A stretch of DNA of 64,000 nt from NCBI GenBank assembly GCA_025506515.1, contig CM046451.1:46201212-46265211 (forward strand), given 5' to 3'. This document shows positions 33,590 through 45,836 of the stretch, piece by piece (the stretch's first letter is position 1; every line of letters starts with the position of its first letter). Made by a program: the position numbers and the translations under genes. The stretch is from Flaveria trinervia. Its lineage: Eukaryota > Streptophyta > Magnoliopsida > Asterales > Asteraceae. Below the pieces are notes generated by a model that saw nothing but the letters and a program-made list of their open reading frames with translations, made no database searches and had not been told where the DNA came from.

Positions 33590-34706
33590 ATTGATCTTAA
33601 TGTTACATCTTCAAACACATGGGTATTAGATACCGATGTGGAACTCATATTTGCAATTTGTTGCAGGGGTTCAAAAGAAGTAGGGACTTCAATCAAGGGG
33701 ATGCTAGCCTCTTCATGGGCAATGGAACCAAAGTCCAAGTTGAAGCTCGTGGGGACTACATCCTAAAACTTCCAAGTGGCTTGGATGTTATTTTAAAGAA
33801 TGTTTTGTATGCTCCTAGTTTGACTAGGAACATTATTTCTGTATCCCAATTAAGACTTTATGATTATGTATTATCTTTTATTGAAAATGATATTCATGTT
33901 TCTTTAAATGATATGCTCTATTTTAAAGATATACCCATTAATGGTATTTATGAATTGGTTCATGAAAATGCTTTAAATAGTTCATTGTACCATACTAACA
34001 CCAAGAAACTCAAGTTAGATTTGAGTGATACCTATCTTTGGCATTGTCGTCTTGGTCATACAAACAAGAACATATACAAACACTTCAAAAGAATGGTCTT
34101 TTAAAAACGAATGAATGTGATTCATTTGATGTTTGTGAATCTTGTTTACAAGGTAAAATGACTAAGGCACCCTTTAGTGGAACTAACGAAAGGGCAAAAG
34201 ATTTATTAGGAATCATACATTCGGATGTATGTGGTCCTTTTAAACCAAAGACTAGGAATGGTGAAAGATACTTCATTACCTTTACCGATAATTATAGTCG
34301 CTATGGGTATGTGTACTTATTAAGGCACAAAGATGAAGCTTTTGAAATGTTCAAAATCTTCAAAAATGAAGTAGAAAATCAACTTAACAAGTCGATTAAA
34401 GTTCTCCGCACTGATAGAGGAGGTGAATACCTAAGTGATACTTTTCAAGATCATCTTAGGAGTTGTGGGATTGTGTCACAACTCACTCCACCTGGAACAC
34501 CACAACATAATGGTGTGTCTGAGAGGAGGAATCGAACCTTATTGGATATGGTTCGATCTATGATGGCTAGAAGCACATTACCTCTATCATTTTGGGGTTT
34601 CGCTTTGCTCTCCGCGGCCCGTATTCTAATATGGCCCCAACCAAAAAGGTGGAAAGGACACATTTTGAGATATGGCATGGAAGAGTTCCATCCCTATCAT
34701 ACTTAA
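33590..34706 (+). pseudogene. Protease and integrase of F
   Basis: The protease begins NTWVLDTD (about 33612): the active-site glycine of the Asp-Thr-Gly triad is replaced and a frameshift follows. The next part has VLYAPSLTRNIISVSQL (33810). Integrase has the zinc region with CESCLQGKMTKAPF (34135), IIHSDVCGPF (first Asp), FTDNYSRYGYVY, VLRTDRGGEYLSD (second Asp) and NGVSERRNRTLLDMV (Glu, about 34530). A frameshift lies near 34060. The C-terminal part with STKCIFIGYPRDS continues from 34754. All three catalytic acidic residues are present. Confidence 0.93.
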
Positions 34707-34753
34707 GGGTCTAGGTTTGTGAGGCTTATGTTAAGACTCCCACCCCAAACAAA

Positions 34754-36650
34754 TTGGAAGTCCGGTCCACCAAGTGTATCTTTATTGGATACCCTAGAGA
34801 TTCTATGGGATATTATTTCTATGATCCACTGGAACAAAAGGTGTTTGTTACCAGAAAGGGTGAGTTCTTAGAAGCAAAGTTCCTTATGGAAGGAACTAGC
34901 AGTAGAACAGTGGATCTTGAGGGGATCAAGAACCACAACCCGATGCACATTTGGTTGAAACTAGCACTCAACATGAGGATGTTGAAGATGATCAAATGGT
35001 TGATCAGTACACACAAAACGTTCGCAGAAATGGTAGAACTAGTAATCCACCTGAAAGATACGGATTTTTCATGGATGGATGCTATGTGGTAGATTCAGAT
35101 GAACCAACCACATACCATGATGCAGTGTCCAATTCAGATTGTGACAAATGGCTCGAGGCCATGAACGTAGAGATGCAATCCATGTATGACAATCAAGTTT
35201 GGGAACTTGTTGTACCACCTCTTAATTCCAAAGTAGTTGGAAGCAAGTGGGTTTTCAAGAAGAAAACCGATATGCATGGAAACTTGGATCCTTATAAAGC
35301 TAGACTTGTAGCAAAGGGTTTCACTCAAACTCAAGGGGTTGACTATGATGAAACTTTCTCATCTGTTGCGATGCTAAAGTCTATAAGGATATTGTTTGCC
35401 ATAGCTGCTCATTATGATTATGAGATTTGGCAAATGGATGTCAAAACCGCTTTCCTAAATGGATATCTTGAGGAAGATGTCTATATGGTTCAGCCTGAAG
35501 GTTTTGTCGATCCAAAACATCCTAAAAAGGTATGCAAGTTAAAGAAATCAATCTATGGATTGAAGCAAGCGTCGAGAAGCTGGAATCATCGTTTTGATGA
35601 GGAGGTAAAGAATTTTGGCTTCATCAAAAACGCTGATGAGGCTTGGTGTATAAAAAGGCTAGTGGGAGCACAGTAACTTTCCTAGTATTGTATGTTGATG
35701 ACATACTACTATTTGGAAATGACATTCCAACCTTGGAAGGTGTAAAATCTGGCTTGGAAGTTGTTTTTCCATTAAGGATCTTGGCGAAGCCGCCTATATT
35801 CTGGGAATAAAGATCTATAGGGATAGATCAAGGCGTTGATTGGTTTAAATCAAAGTGCGTATATTGATAAAATCTTGAAAAGGTTCAAGATGGAGAACTC
35901 TAAGAAAGGTACCGTATCTATTCAAAGAGGAACGATATTGAGTACGACTCAATGTCCTAGCTCAAGGATGAGCAAGATAAAATGAAGGCAATCCCATACG
36001 CATCTGCTATTGGATCCATCATGTATGCGATGATATGCACTCGACCGGACGTGTCATGCACCTTAAGCATGACAAGCCGTTACTAGCAAAATCCTGGAAA
36101 CAGTCATTGGATGGTTGTTAAGAACATACTTAAGTACCTAAGGAGGACAAGAGATATGTTCTTAATCTATAGATCTCGTGATGAGGAACTCGTTGTAAAG
36201 GGTTACACGAATGCGAGTTTCCAAACCGATCGTGATGATTCTCGGTCACAATCGGGATATATTTTCATTCTGAATGGAGGAGCGGTCTCTTGGAAAAGCT
36301 CCAAACAGGATGTGGTGGCTCTATCAACTACAGAATCAGAATACATTGCCGCCTTATTGGCAGCTCAAGAAGCTGCATGGTTAAAGGAATTCATTGCCGA
36401 TCTAGGGGTTGTCCCTTCCATTCAGGACCCCCTAGAAATCTTTTGTGATAACGAGGGTGCGATTGCTCAAATCAAGGAACCTCGTGCTCATCAAAAGACA
36501 GGCACATTGAGCGGAGATTCAACTACATACGAGATGAAGTTGAAAAGGGAAAGATATGTATTCGCAAAGTTCACACGGATCAGAACATTGCGGATCCTCT
36601 CACGAAGCTCCTTGAAAAGGCAAAGCATGAAGGTCATACTTGTGCCATAG
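34754..36650 (+). pseudogene. RT and RNase H of F, first copy
   Basis: It runs from the integrase tail (34754) through NPPERYGFFMDGCYVV, EAMNVEMQSMYDNQVWEL, KARLVAKGFTQTQGVDYDET and MDVKTAFLNGYLEE to YGLKQASRSWNHRF, an intact YVDD box at 35691-35702, then RNase H with GYIFILNGGAVSWKS, STTESEYIAA and FCDNEGAIAQIKE. Compared with copy 2 it has single-base losses near 34925, 35645, 35735, 35835 and 35962 that break the frame. It shares with copy 2 a stop at the end of TSRY (about 36085) and a frameshift after HQKT near RNase H's end. Confidence 0.93.
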
Positions 36651-37260
36651 GACTTCGATATTCTAGTGATTGGATTTGATTTGTAAATTTTGTATTTGGA
36701 TATGTGGAACTCTTTATTATTTGAATAAAATTATTTGGTTATAATGTTTCAATTAACGTTCCAATTTAGCATGTTTAATCCATGAGTAAATTGTTTACTC
36801 TAAATGTCCGTAGTCGTTCATACTTGTGGGAAAAAGTGTGAGGGTAAGATTATTATGAACTTGGATTGGTTGATATTCATAAGGATGAATATAGAGCAAT
36901 GGGTTGCTACCAAGGTTCATAGATATTTGTGGGATACAAATATTGTACAAACCCGCATCTCAAATTTTACTACATGGAATCTTATTGATTGATCATAAGT
37001 GAATTTGAGTAAAGGAGAATATCATTTGGTATCCTCAGACCTGAGATACATATTGGGTTTTGATATTCACCAAATGTTATACCTTGAGCTTGTTCTTCAC
37101 TGTCCTGAAATAGTGGACAGTACATAAGGGTATGTTCAGGTATGACACGAGGTGTTTGTGAGAAACGTATGTGGTCAAGATGGAATATGTTACTCTTATT
37201 CGTTGAGAGTTAGATGTCTAAGGCCTGATAAGTTAAATCAACAAGGAATGATCACTCTAT
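34818..37260 (+). repeat. Tandem duplication in F, unit 1
   Basis: This unit of about 2.44 kb begins TTCTATGATCCACTGG and ends in GAATGATCACTCTATG at 37260. Unit 2 starts at once with the same beginning. The junction carries only a few shared bases (TATGTTCTA), so it looks like an illegitimate or replication-slip event, not LTR recombination. Confidence 0.94.
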
Positions 37261-39046
37261 GTTCTATGATCCACTGGAACAAAAGGTGTTTGTTACCAGA
37301 AAGGGTGAGTTCTTAGAAGCAAAGTTCCTTATGGAAGGAACTAGCAGTAGAACAGTGGATCTTGAGGGGGATCAAGAACCACAACCCGATGCACGTTTGG
37401 TTGAAACTAGCACTCAACATGAGGATGTTGAAGATGATCAAATGGTTGATCAGTACACACAAAACGTTCGCAGAAATGGTAGAACTAGTAATCCACCTGA
37501 AAGATACGGATTTTTCATGGATGGATGCTATGTGGTAGATTCAGATGAACCAACCACATACCATGATGCAGTGTCCAATTCGGATTGTGACAAATGGCTC
37601 GAGGCCATGAACGTAGAGATGCAATCCATGTATGACAATCAAGTTTGGGAACTTGTTGTACCACCTCTTAATTCCAAAGTAGTTGGAATCAAGTGGGTTT
37701 TCAAGAAGAAAACCGATATGCATGGAAACTTGGATCCTTATAAAGCTAGACTTGTAGCAAAGGGTTTCACTCAAACTCAAGGGGTTGACTATGATGAAAC
37801 TTTCTCATCTGTTGCGATGCTAAAGTCTATAAGGATATTGTTTGCCATAGCTGCTCATTATGATTATGAGATTTGGCAAATGGATGTCAAAACCGCTTTC
37901 CTAAATGGATATTTTGAGGAAGATGTCTATATGGTTCAGCCTGAAGGTTTTGTCGATCCAAAACATCCTAAAAAGGTATGCAAGTTAAAGAAATCAATCT
38001 ATGGATTGAAGCAAGCGTCGAGAAGCTGGAATCATCGTTTTGATGAGGAGGTAAAGAATTTTGGCTTCATCAAAAACGCTGATGAGGCTTGTGTGTATAA
38101 AAAGGCTAGTGGGAGCACAGTAACTTTCCTAGTATTGTCTGTTGATGACATACTACTATTTGGAAATGACATTCCAACCTTGGAAGGTGTAAAAACCTGG
38201 CTTGGAAGTTGTTTTTCCATTAAGGATCTTGGCGAAGCCGCCTATATTCTGGGAATAAAGATCTATAGGGATAGATCAAGGCGGTTGATTGGTTTAAATC
38301 AAAGTGCGTATATTGATAAAATCTTGAAAAGGTTCAAGATGGAGAACTCTAAGAAAGGTACCGTATCTATTCAAAGAGGAACGATATTGAGTACGACTCA
38401 ATGTCCTAGCTCAAAGGATGAGCAAGATAAAATGAAGGCAATCCCATACGCATCTGCTATTGGATCCATCATGTATGCGATGATATGCACTCGACCGGAC
38501 GTGTCATGCACCTTAAGCATGACAAGCCGTTACTAGCAAAATCCTGGAAACAGTCATTGGATGGTTGTTAAGAACATACTTAAGTACCTAAGGAGGACAA
38601 GAGATATGTTCTTAATCTATGGATCTCGTGATGAGGAACTCGTTGTAAAGGGTTACACGAATGCGAGTTTCCAAACCGATCGTGATGATTCTCGGTCACA
38701 ATCGGGATATATTTTCATTCTGAATGGAGGAGCGGTCTCTTGGAAAAGCTCCAAACAGGATGTGGTGGCTCTATCAACTACAGAATCAGAATACATTGCC
38801 GCCTTATTGGCAGCTCAAGAAGACCCCCTAGAAATCTTTTGTGATAACGAGGGTGCGATTGCTCAAATCAAGGAACCTCGTGCTCATCAAAAGACAGGCA
38901 CATTGAGCGGAGATTCAACTACATACGAGATGAAGTTGAAAAGGGAAAGATATGTATTCGCAAAGTTCACACGGATCAGAACATTGCGGATCCTCTCCCG
39001 AAGCTCCTTGAAAAGGCAAAGCATGAAGGTCATACTTGTGCCATAG
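37259..39046 (+). pseudogene. RT and RNase H of F, second copy
   Basis: A long open frame of about 425 codons (to 38536) encodes nearly the whole RT, from the integrase tail to TSRY, where the stop shared with copy 1 falls. The catalytic box reads LVLSVDDILL (38138-38149), with serine in place of the tyrosine of YVDD. RNase H continues at 38561 with YLRRTRDMFLIYGS and STTESEYIAALLAAQE, but then lacks 18 residues (an in-frame 54-base deletion) that copy 1 has. There is no start codon context or gag upstream, so expression on its own is unlikely. Confidence 0.92.
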
Positions 39047-39660
39047 GACTTCGATATTCTAGTGATTGGATTTGATTTGTAAATTTTGTATTTGGATATG
39101 TGGAACTCTTTATTATTTGAATAAAATTATTTGGTTATAATGTTTCAATTAACGTTCCAATTTAGCATGTTTAATCCATGAGTAAATTGTTTACTCTAAA
39201 TGTCCGTAGTCGTTCATACTTGTGGGAACAAGTGTGAGGGTAAGATTATTATGAACTTGGATTGGTTGATATTCATAAGGATGAATATAGAGCAATGGGT
39301 TGCTACCAAGGTTCATAGATATTTGTGGGATACAAATATTGTACAAACCCGCATCTCAAATTTTACTACATGGAATCTTATTGATTGATCATAAGTGAAT
39401 TTGAGTAAAGGAGAATATCATTTGGTATCCTCAGACCTGAGATACATATTGGGTTTTGATATTCACCAAGTGTTATAACTTGAGCTTGTTCTTCACTGTC
39501 CTGAAATAGTGGACAGTACATAAGGGTATGTTCAGGTATGACACGAGGTGTTTGTGAGAAACGTATGTGGTCAAGATGGAATATGTTACTCTTATTCGTT
39601 GAGAGTTAGATGTCTAAGGCCTGATAAGTTAAATCAACAAGGAATGATCACTCTATGTTC
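37259..39660 (+). repeat. Tandem duplication in F, unit 2
   Basis: It repeats unit 1 with high identity, ending GAATGATCACTCTATGTTC near 39660 before unique sequence. It is about 40-50 bases shorter, mostly from a 54-base deletion after 38817. It covers RT, RNase H and about 600 bases of 3' non-coding DNA. Confidence 0.94.
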
Positions 39661-39850
39661 TTGGATTTAACATGACATCTGTAACAAAAGGATAGATGAT
39701 TGATTCACCTAAATCATTTCAAGTAGGGTACTTGAAAGGGATGATGTTATTGAATGGTTGTAAGTCATGCGTATTATGGGTAGTAAACTGTTGTTAGGCG
39801 GTATTTACTGCTTGCATCAATCTTCTATGAATCTTCGGCAAGTGGGAGAT
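39047..39850 (+). other. 3' non-coding region and polypurine tract of F
   Basis: This is AT-rich and non-coding. Up to 39660 it repeats 36651-37260. The rest includes CATGACATCTGTAACAAAAG and ends with the purine run GCAAGTGGGAGAT directly before the LTR. Parts match the 3' region of E at 21935-22290. Confidence 0.85.
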
Positions 39851-40851
39851 TGTAGGGTTCTATATGCCCAAGAGACAGAGAATATTGATGCGGTTAGTAC
39901 GTAATGATCCAAGTCGGGTTATACCCAATAACAAGCTTAGCAAACACCAATTAATATTCAATTGATGATATGATCATGCAATTAAATATTTACATCAAAT
40001 TTAGAAAATGGGTTTTCTAAATAAGTTGCATATGAGAGGGAACAACTTACTAGGATATTTTGTTCAATAATATTATTTGATGTGTTATTTAAATTGGTTA
40101 GATGACACCAAATAATAATGAGAGATTATAACTTATAAGTTAAATGATTAATTATATATGTTATATATAACTTGTACATACAATTAAATGGTTAATTGTA
40201 TGTCTAGTTACAAGACCATTCAACTTGTGTGTATGTGTTCTTTAAAATGAAAATAAAAAGGGGGAAACCCTTTTTGGACCCATTTTTGCCCCCCCCCCCT
40301 TTAATTTCATTGGGTCCTTGGCCTTGATACAAGATACACATCAATACTTGTCTTGATGACTTTTTCTCTCATATCTCAATAGATGCAAAAACCAAAAGGA
40401 AGCTCTCTCTCTCTCTCTAATAGCTACGGCCAGGAGCAGCTGCATAAGGAGTTTTGAGAGTGATTTTGGTTTGTTTTGGTGTTGTTTCTTCCTAACAAGA
40501 AGGTGCTTTGCAAGGAGGCTTGGGGTATAAAAGCTTAAGGGCTCCTTCCTTGGAGTTTTGGCCGAGATTTTAAGCATTCATCATCCTTCTCCTCTTGGTC
40601 GATTTTGCTGCTGGAAGGAGGTAGTTTGGCAGCTTGTTTGGTTGTCATATTATGAATGTTTTATATGTTTATATAGCTTGCTTATTCACATATTAAAGAT
40701 CCTTTTGATTTGGGTTTGTTTTTTATCTTAAAACATCATTTAGAACATGAAAATTTAAGCTTATTAACATGTTATAAAGCTATAGTTCCGCTGCGTTTTC
40801 AGAACGTTTAAAAGGTTAAACTTGTATTCTTGTGTTCTATCAAACCCATCA
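39851..40851 (+). repeat. 3' LTR of F
   Basis: It starts TGTAGGGTTC and ends AACCCATCA, 1001 bases, nearly identical to 30315-31319 with a shorter poly-C run near 40290. The target duplication CTTTC follows. Confidence 0.95.
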
Positions 40852-40856
40852 CTTTC

Positions 40857-41370
40857 CACATAGCTTCTCGTGCTCAGCCTTCACTTGTAAACAAGTAAGG
40901 CACTTACTCACATACTCCGCCACATCGTGTTTCATACCTGGCCACCAATTATCTTTCTTCATTTCTTGATTCATATTCGTAGCACTGGGATGAATAGAGT
41001 ATCGAGTTTTATGAGCTTCATCCATAATCTTTCCACGTAGATCCCCGAAATAAGGAACCCACATTTGTCCGAATCGGGTTCTAACACTTAGTGTGTTTTC
41101 ACCGAACTCTGTGACTAGACCTCTCATTCTTTTAGAGTTAAGATGATCTTCTTTCAATGCCTCATCTTGAAACTCTTTCACCTGTTTCATCACATCAGAG
41201 GTCATGACCAACTCATAAGCCTTCGCCCGAATCGGCTTAGGTCTCTCCTTTCGGCTAAAGGCATCTGCCATCATGTTGGCTTTGCCCGGATGGTAATGGA
41301 TCTTGCAATCATAATCTTTTATAAGCTCCAACCATCTCCTCGGCCTCATGTTCAAGTCCTTCTACTCAAA
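40857..41370 (-). pseudogene. RNase H end and integrase zinc domain of G
   Basis: On the minus strand: RPRRWLELIKDYDCKIHYHP, KANMMADAFSRKE (end of gypsy RNase H), then WVPYFGDLRGKIMDEAHKTR, the integrase H-H-C-C zinc-binding region with YSIHPSATNMNQ, WWPGMKHDVAEYV and CLTCLQVKAEHEK. The frame runs into F at 40857 and resumes at 30309 on the other side, which is direct proof of the insertion. Confidence 0.94.
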
Positions 41371-42751
41371 GAAGTACTTTAAGCTCTTGTGGTCAGTGAA
41401 TATGGTGCACATCATCTCGTATAGGTAGTGCCTCCAAATCTTTAACGTAAAGACCATGGCTGCTAGCTCCAAGTCATGAGTAGGATAATTGACCTCATGG
41501 ACTTTTAACTTTCAGGATGCATAGGCTGTAACCTTTCCCCTTTGCATCAACACACATCCCAACCCCTAGTAAGAAACATCTGAATAAACCACCAATTCCT
41601 CACTCCCTTCGGGTAATGACAGGATTGGAGCTTGAGTCAACCTCGCCTTTAACTCCTCAAAAGCCTTTTCCTGATCTTGACCCCATACAAACTTCACATC
41701 TTTCTAGGTCAGCTTGGTTAGTGGAGAAGCTATCTTAGAGAAGTCTTGAATGAACCTTCTGTAATAGCGTGCCAGAGCCAAGAAACTACGAATCTCGGAT
41801 GGCGTCTTGGTGACTTCCATTGCATCAACACGTCCACCTTTTCCGGGTCCACCATAATTCCTTCAGGATTCACTACATGACCTAAAAACTAAACTTCGTG
41901 TAACCAGAACGCGCACTTGGAGAATTTAGCATACAACTTCTCCTTTATCAATGTCTCCAACATATCCCGAATGTCATCAACATGCTCCTCCTCGCTCTTC
42001 GAATAAATAAGGATATCATCAATAAACACAATCACTAATTTATCTAACATCGGCAGACACACTCAATTCATCAGGTCCATAAAAGCAGCTGGCGCATTGG
42101 TCAATCCAAAAGACATAACAAGAAACTGATAATGTCCATAACGCGTGCAAAAAACTATTTTCGGAATATCCTGCTCCTCACCTTCAACTAATGGTAACAA
42201 GATCGAAGGTCTATCCTCGAGAACCAACTGGCACCCTGGAGTTGATCAAACAGATCATCAATTCGCGGTAAGGGGTACCTATTCTTCACTGTCAACTTGT
42301 TCTGCTCACAGTAGTCTATACACATCCTCATGCTACCATCTTTCTTCTTCACAAATAAGAATGGAGCACCCGAAGGGGAGATAATCAGTCTAATGAAACC
42401 CTTATCAAGCAACTCCTGTAGTTGCTCCATCAACTCCTTCATCTCAGTCGGAGCCAACCGATACGGCGCCTTAGCAACAGGTTGGGTACCTGGTGTCAAC
42501 TCAATCTGGAACTCAATCTCGTGCTCCGGTGGCACTCTTGGTAAGTCTTCGAGAAACACGTCTGGAAAGTCACACACAAATAGTACATCAAACAGTTGTG
42601 GCGTTGGCGTATCCATATCCTTTACGTAGGCCAAGTAGGCACTACATCCACCCCTCATGCACTTTCCCGCCACCGCCATTGAAATCACTTCCAGAATCAT
42701 CATGACCCGATCACCATACACCATCACCAAACTCCCATCAGGCCCTGTCAC
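41371..42751 (-). pseudogene. Reverse transcriptase of G, broken
   Basis: The N-terminal part (42188-42751) is open and shows FPDVFLEDLPRVPPEHEIEF, APYRLAPTEMKELMEQLQEL, FVKKKDGSMRMCIDYCEQNK and WFSRIDLRS. The catalytic FIDDIL box is intact at 42009-42026, but stops and frameshifts break the reading from 42190 to 41371, which covers the palm, thumb and RNase H start. The homologous part of C is intact up to 19208. Confidence 0.9.
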
Positions 42752-43135
42752 TCAAATCATCTTCTTGCGACACATAATGTTCGCTTCGTAGTTTACCAAC
42801 CAATCCATTCCTAGGACTACATCTAACTAGCCTAAGGTCATCACGAATGGTCTAATAGGAAACTTGTGACCTTCTAGTTCTACGTCACAATCTTTTATCA
42901 TCTCAGAAATCCTGGTAGACTTACCTATGGCAATTTCTACATCAAAGGGTGTATCTATACTTCTACTACTAACATGCACTTTAGCACAAAAAACAGTAGA
43001 AATAAAACTTTTACTAGCACCAGAATCAAATAACACAAAAGCTAGAGTTTGGTTAACTAGAAACGTACCTGACATAACATCAGGGTCCATCCTAGCCTCC
43101 TCCTGCGTCATCGTGAATGCTCTGGCGCTCACTCT
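42752..43135 (-). pseudogene. Protease of G
   Basis: The minus strand shows LAFVLFDSGASKSFISTVFC (Asp-Ser-Gly active site, about 43010-43040) and DVELEGHKFPIRPFVMTLG. A stop precedes the DWLV-type segment near 42800. It is equivalent to C at 18040-18330. Confidence 0.88.
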
Positions 43136-44375
43136 CTACCCTTCGGTCCCGGTTGTCTTTTTCCCTACACCGGAACTTTCAGCCCTCGGCTTCTTGCATT
43201 CCCGACTCATGTGGCCCTCCTCTCCACAAGTATAGCACCTCGTTACCCCATAGTTGTTTGCCATATGTCCGGTCCACCCACAACAGAAACAAACATTGGA
43301 TCCCACTCTATATTCCCTGGTGTGCTCTCGTCCACACTTAAACAGCTCCTCGACCCCGCACCGGATATGACCACACATAGGTCATCCACCCATGCACCTT
43401 TGTTGCTTGGAGCGGCCCCTCCACGTCCAAACCACCATCCGTTCTAATTCCAGTCACCACCACCTGTCTTGTTCACCTTAGGCACGACCACTTCACGCTG
43501 ATCATACAACCTTCCCGCCAAATCAACCGCCGGCCTAAACATACTCGGCCAAGCGACGATCAGGTGCCTGCGAATGTCTGCCTGCAAGCCTTGGATATAC
43601 TTGTTAATCTTTTGTGATAGAGGTGTCACTGATCCGGCACCAGCTGTGCCATATCATTAAACTTGGTGGTGTACTGCTATTGGGTCATTGTTCCCGCCTC
43701 CAACTGCAGGAATTCCCTCTCAACTTTGTCCATCTCTTAGTGAGGACAAAACTCCTCATCACCAGCTTCTTCAACTCTGGCCACCTTATTTTTACAATCG
43801 CCCGACCACCCTCGGCTTCGACAATATTGTCCCACCAACACAGAACCGAGTCCACAAACGAGTGGGCAACAAACTTCACTTTCTGGTTCTCTTGGCACTT
43901 GCTGATATCAAGTACAGCCTCCATATCTCTCACCCATCAGTGAGCAGTAGCAGCAATGCCATTATCATCAAAGGTAGGGGGCTTGCAACTTTAAAATGCC
44001 CCGTAGTTACAGCCTCGTGATGCGTCTGGCGCATGCTCTTTTTCCTCTTATTCTTCATCAGAGAGAACCGTCTCAGTCTCCGGCCGCTCCCATCCTACCG
44101 AGGACCTGTCCCTTTCTCCTTCCCGTACAACTTTTATCTCTTTTGTCACCACAAACTTTATGATCGTCTGCATTACCTGATACAGCTCTTCAACAACAGC
44201 CTCCTTCACTCACGCTCTTAAGATAGCACTCTCATCCCCAGCCTCTGGATAAGGGGTCTCGGATACTTCATGAACCACCTCTTCAGCTCAAAGTCTCCTT
44301 CTTGTGACTCGTGGTTCAGCACCACGTCCACCATGACCTCCCACGTGAAGCCTTTTACGATTTACCACTGGCCAT
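43136..44375 (-). pseudogene. Gag of G, broken
   Basis: The start is the ATG at 44375. The capsid-like part shows HSFVDSVLCWWDNIVEAEG (43850) and LKKLVMRSF (about 43760), then KINKYIQGLQADIRRHLI (43610) and VDLAGRLYDQREVV. Zinc knuckles near 43200-43310: the first, CFCCGWTGHMANNY, has tyrosine for its last cysteine; the second, CYTCGEEGHMSREC, is intact. Frameshifts at about 43690 and 43440 and stops in the N-terminus break it. It is homologous to C's Gag. Confidence 0.9.
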
Positions 44376-44678
44376 CCTCTAAACATGCTATAAAATTTAA
44401 ACACTAACATGATCATACAAGGGAATATCTCAGTTTATGTCAAGTATAGTAAGTCCCTAATTACAGTGGCAAGTTATGATTAGCCACTTACTGTACTCTT
44501 TATACCCCAAGCATTTCCTATCATGACTACATCAGTATCTAAATCTACTAAAAGCATGTAAACCACAAGAAAATACCTGATGGCATACAGCTACTCGGAC
44601 CGGCATCCCTTCCTTTTCATCCCATTTTCAGTTTAACTTTAGGTTTCTTTTGAAATTTACCCGTTGCACTTAAACTTT

Positions 44679-44691
44679 GGCTCTGATACCA
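44679..44691 (-). other. Primer-binding site of G
   Basis: The minus strand reads TGGTATCAGAGCC three bases inside the LTR. The stretch 44376-44678 between it and gag is a non-coding leader matching C's leader at 16407-16744. Confidence 0.93.
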
Positions 44692-44694
44692 ACT

Positions 44695-45595
44695 TGTAAG
44701 GCCCCGTTCCTAGGACGCTCACAGCTGGTCAATCATCACATATAAAACATTTAATTACATTAACTTTAAGAAAATATTGAATCGGAAACATTTAAACTAA
44801 CATTTCTTTTCATTATAATAATTTCTTTTGCAAAATAATACAACATTCATTACAAAACATCGTTTGTTCGTATTACAATGCAAAAACATTATAAGAATAC
44901 CATCCAAAATACGCCAAGTAGCCGCCCCGTTGCATCCTCAGCAACAATCACTTGCAACTTGAAACACTTAAAAGTCAGCGTTGCTGAGTGAGTACTAGTT
45001 TTAAAACCATTCTATACTTTCGTATATGATTACACATCATACGTACACATAGATAAGATCATTATTATCTTTCTTTACTGTTCATCACTTTCTTTCTTTA
45101 CTTCTTTCCGGATTAGTGTCATCAGCTATACCCCAAACGTATGCACAAATCCTGGTACCAGCACCGGGGCAAGTGACAAAGATCCCAACAGTATACTACA
45201 CCCCAAACGTATGCCCAAAGCGGGTACTGGGCCAAAGATCACAAATGACTTCCATAACGCACATAGCCTGGCACCAGCACCAGGGTGAGTATTCACTATC
45301 ATCCATGTACTATACAACTGGCCAGTCACAAAGACTAGACCCTTGTGTATCCTTATAGGTGAGATAAACCACACACAGTTGAGCTTACGACATTTTAGAG
45401 TCGTGCATGTTCGTACATTTTGCTTGCAAGCCTTTCTTTACTTTCACTTTCATTAATGCATGCATTCTTCCTTTACATTCCTTTTTTCATTATCTTCCAC
45501 TTTATGTTACATAATACTTTTCATTTCATTCATCAACAGTAAACGTAAAACCACAGAAAATAAACATACATAACAAGGAACATAAACATGATCAT
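44695..45595 (-). repeat. 5' LTR of G, first part
   Basis: It begins (plus strand) TGTAAGGCCCCG, the complement of the gypsy LTR end, and is cut by element H at 45595. It includes the ACTCACTCAGCAACGCTGAC-type stretch near 44975, shared with I and K, and a partial repeat of CCCCAAACGTATGC words at 45130-45300. It resumes at 60738. Confidence 0.88.
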
Positions 45596-45836
45596 TGTTG
45601 GAGCTGTACAAGATAGTCTATATTATCAACAAAGTCAAAGTCAACAAAAGTCAACATCATGGTCAAAGTCAATAAAAGTCAAACCCGACACGTTTGAGAT
45701 GTAGAACCAAGACGAGATGTTGAAGATTTAAATGACTAGGAGTTTTACTGTAATAAACATGTTTTGTGTGAACAAAATATATTTTACTATGTTTGAGTCA
45801 TGTTTTAGGCTAGATATATAGTCTAGGGTGTTATGT
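45596..45836 (+). repeat. Partial 5' LTR of H
   Basis: 241 bases match the start of 60335-60732 (GTCAAAGTCAACAAAAGTCAA and CGAGATGTTGAAGATTTAA). It breaks at ATATAGTCTA, after which unrelated sequence starts. Confidence 0.92.

Larger units (their letters stand above)
30315..40851 (+). mobile_element. Element F: Ty1-copia with internal 2.4-kb duplication, inserted in G's pol
   Basis: LTRs of about 1.0 kb (30315-31319 and 39851-40851) enclose a plus-strand copia gag-protease-integrase-RT-RNase H. The 5-base target duplication CTTTC occurs at 30310-30314 and 40852-40856, and G's integrase frame continues across it. The element is about 10.5 kb, longer than relative E, because RT, RNase H and the 3' non-coding region are present twice in tandem. 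Mutations disable every coding part. Confidence 0.96.

Noticed and set aside
36804..36992. Repeated 62-residue frame (also 39200-39388)
   Set aside because: It lies in the 3' non-coding part of F that was duplicated. It resembles no element protein and is not open in E.
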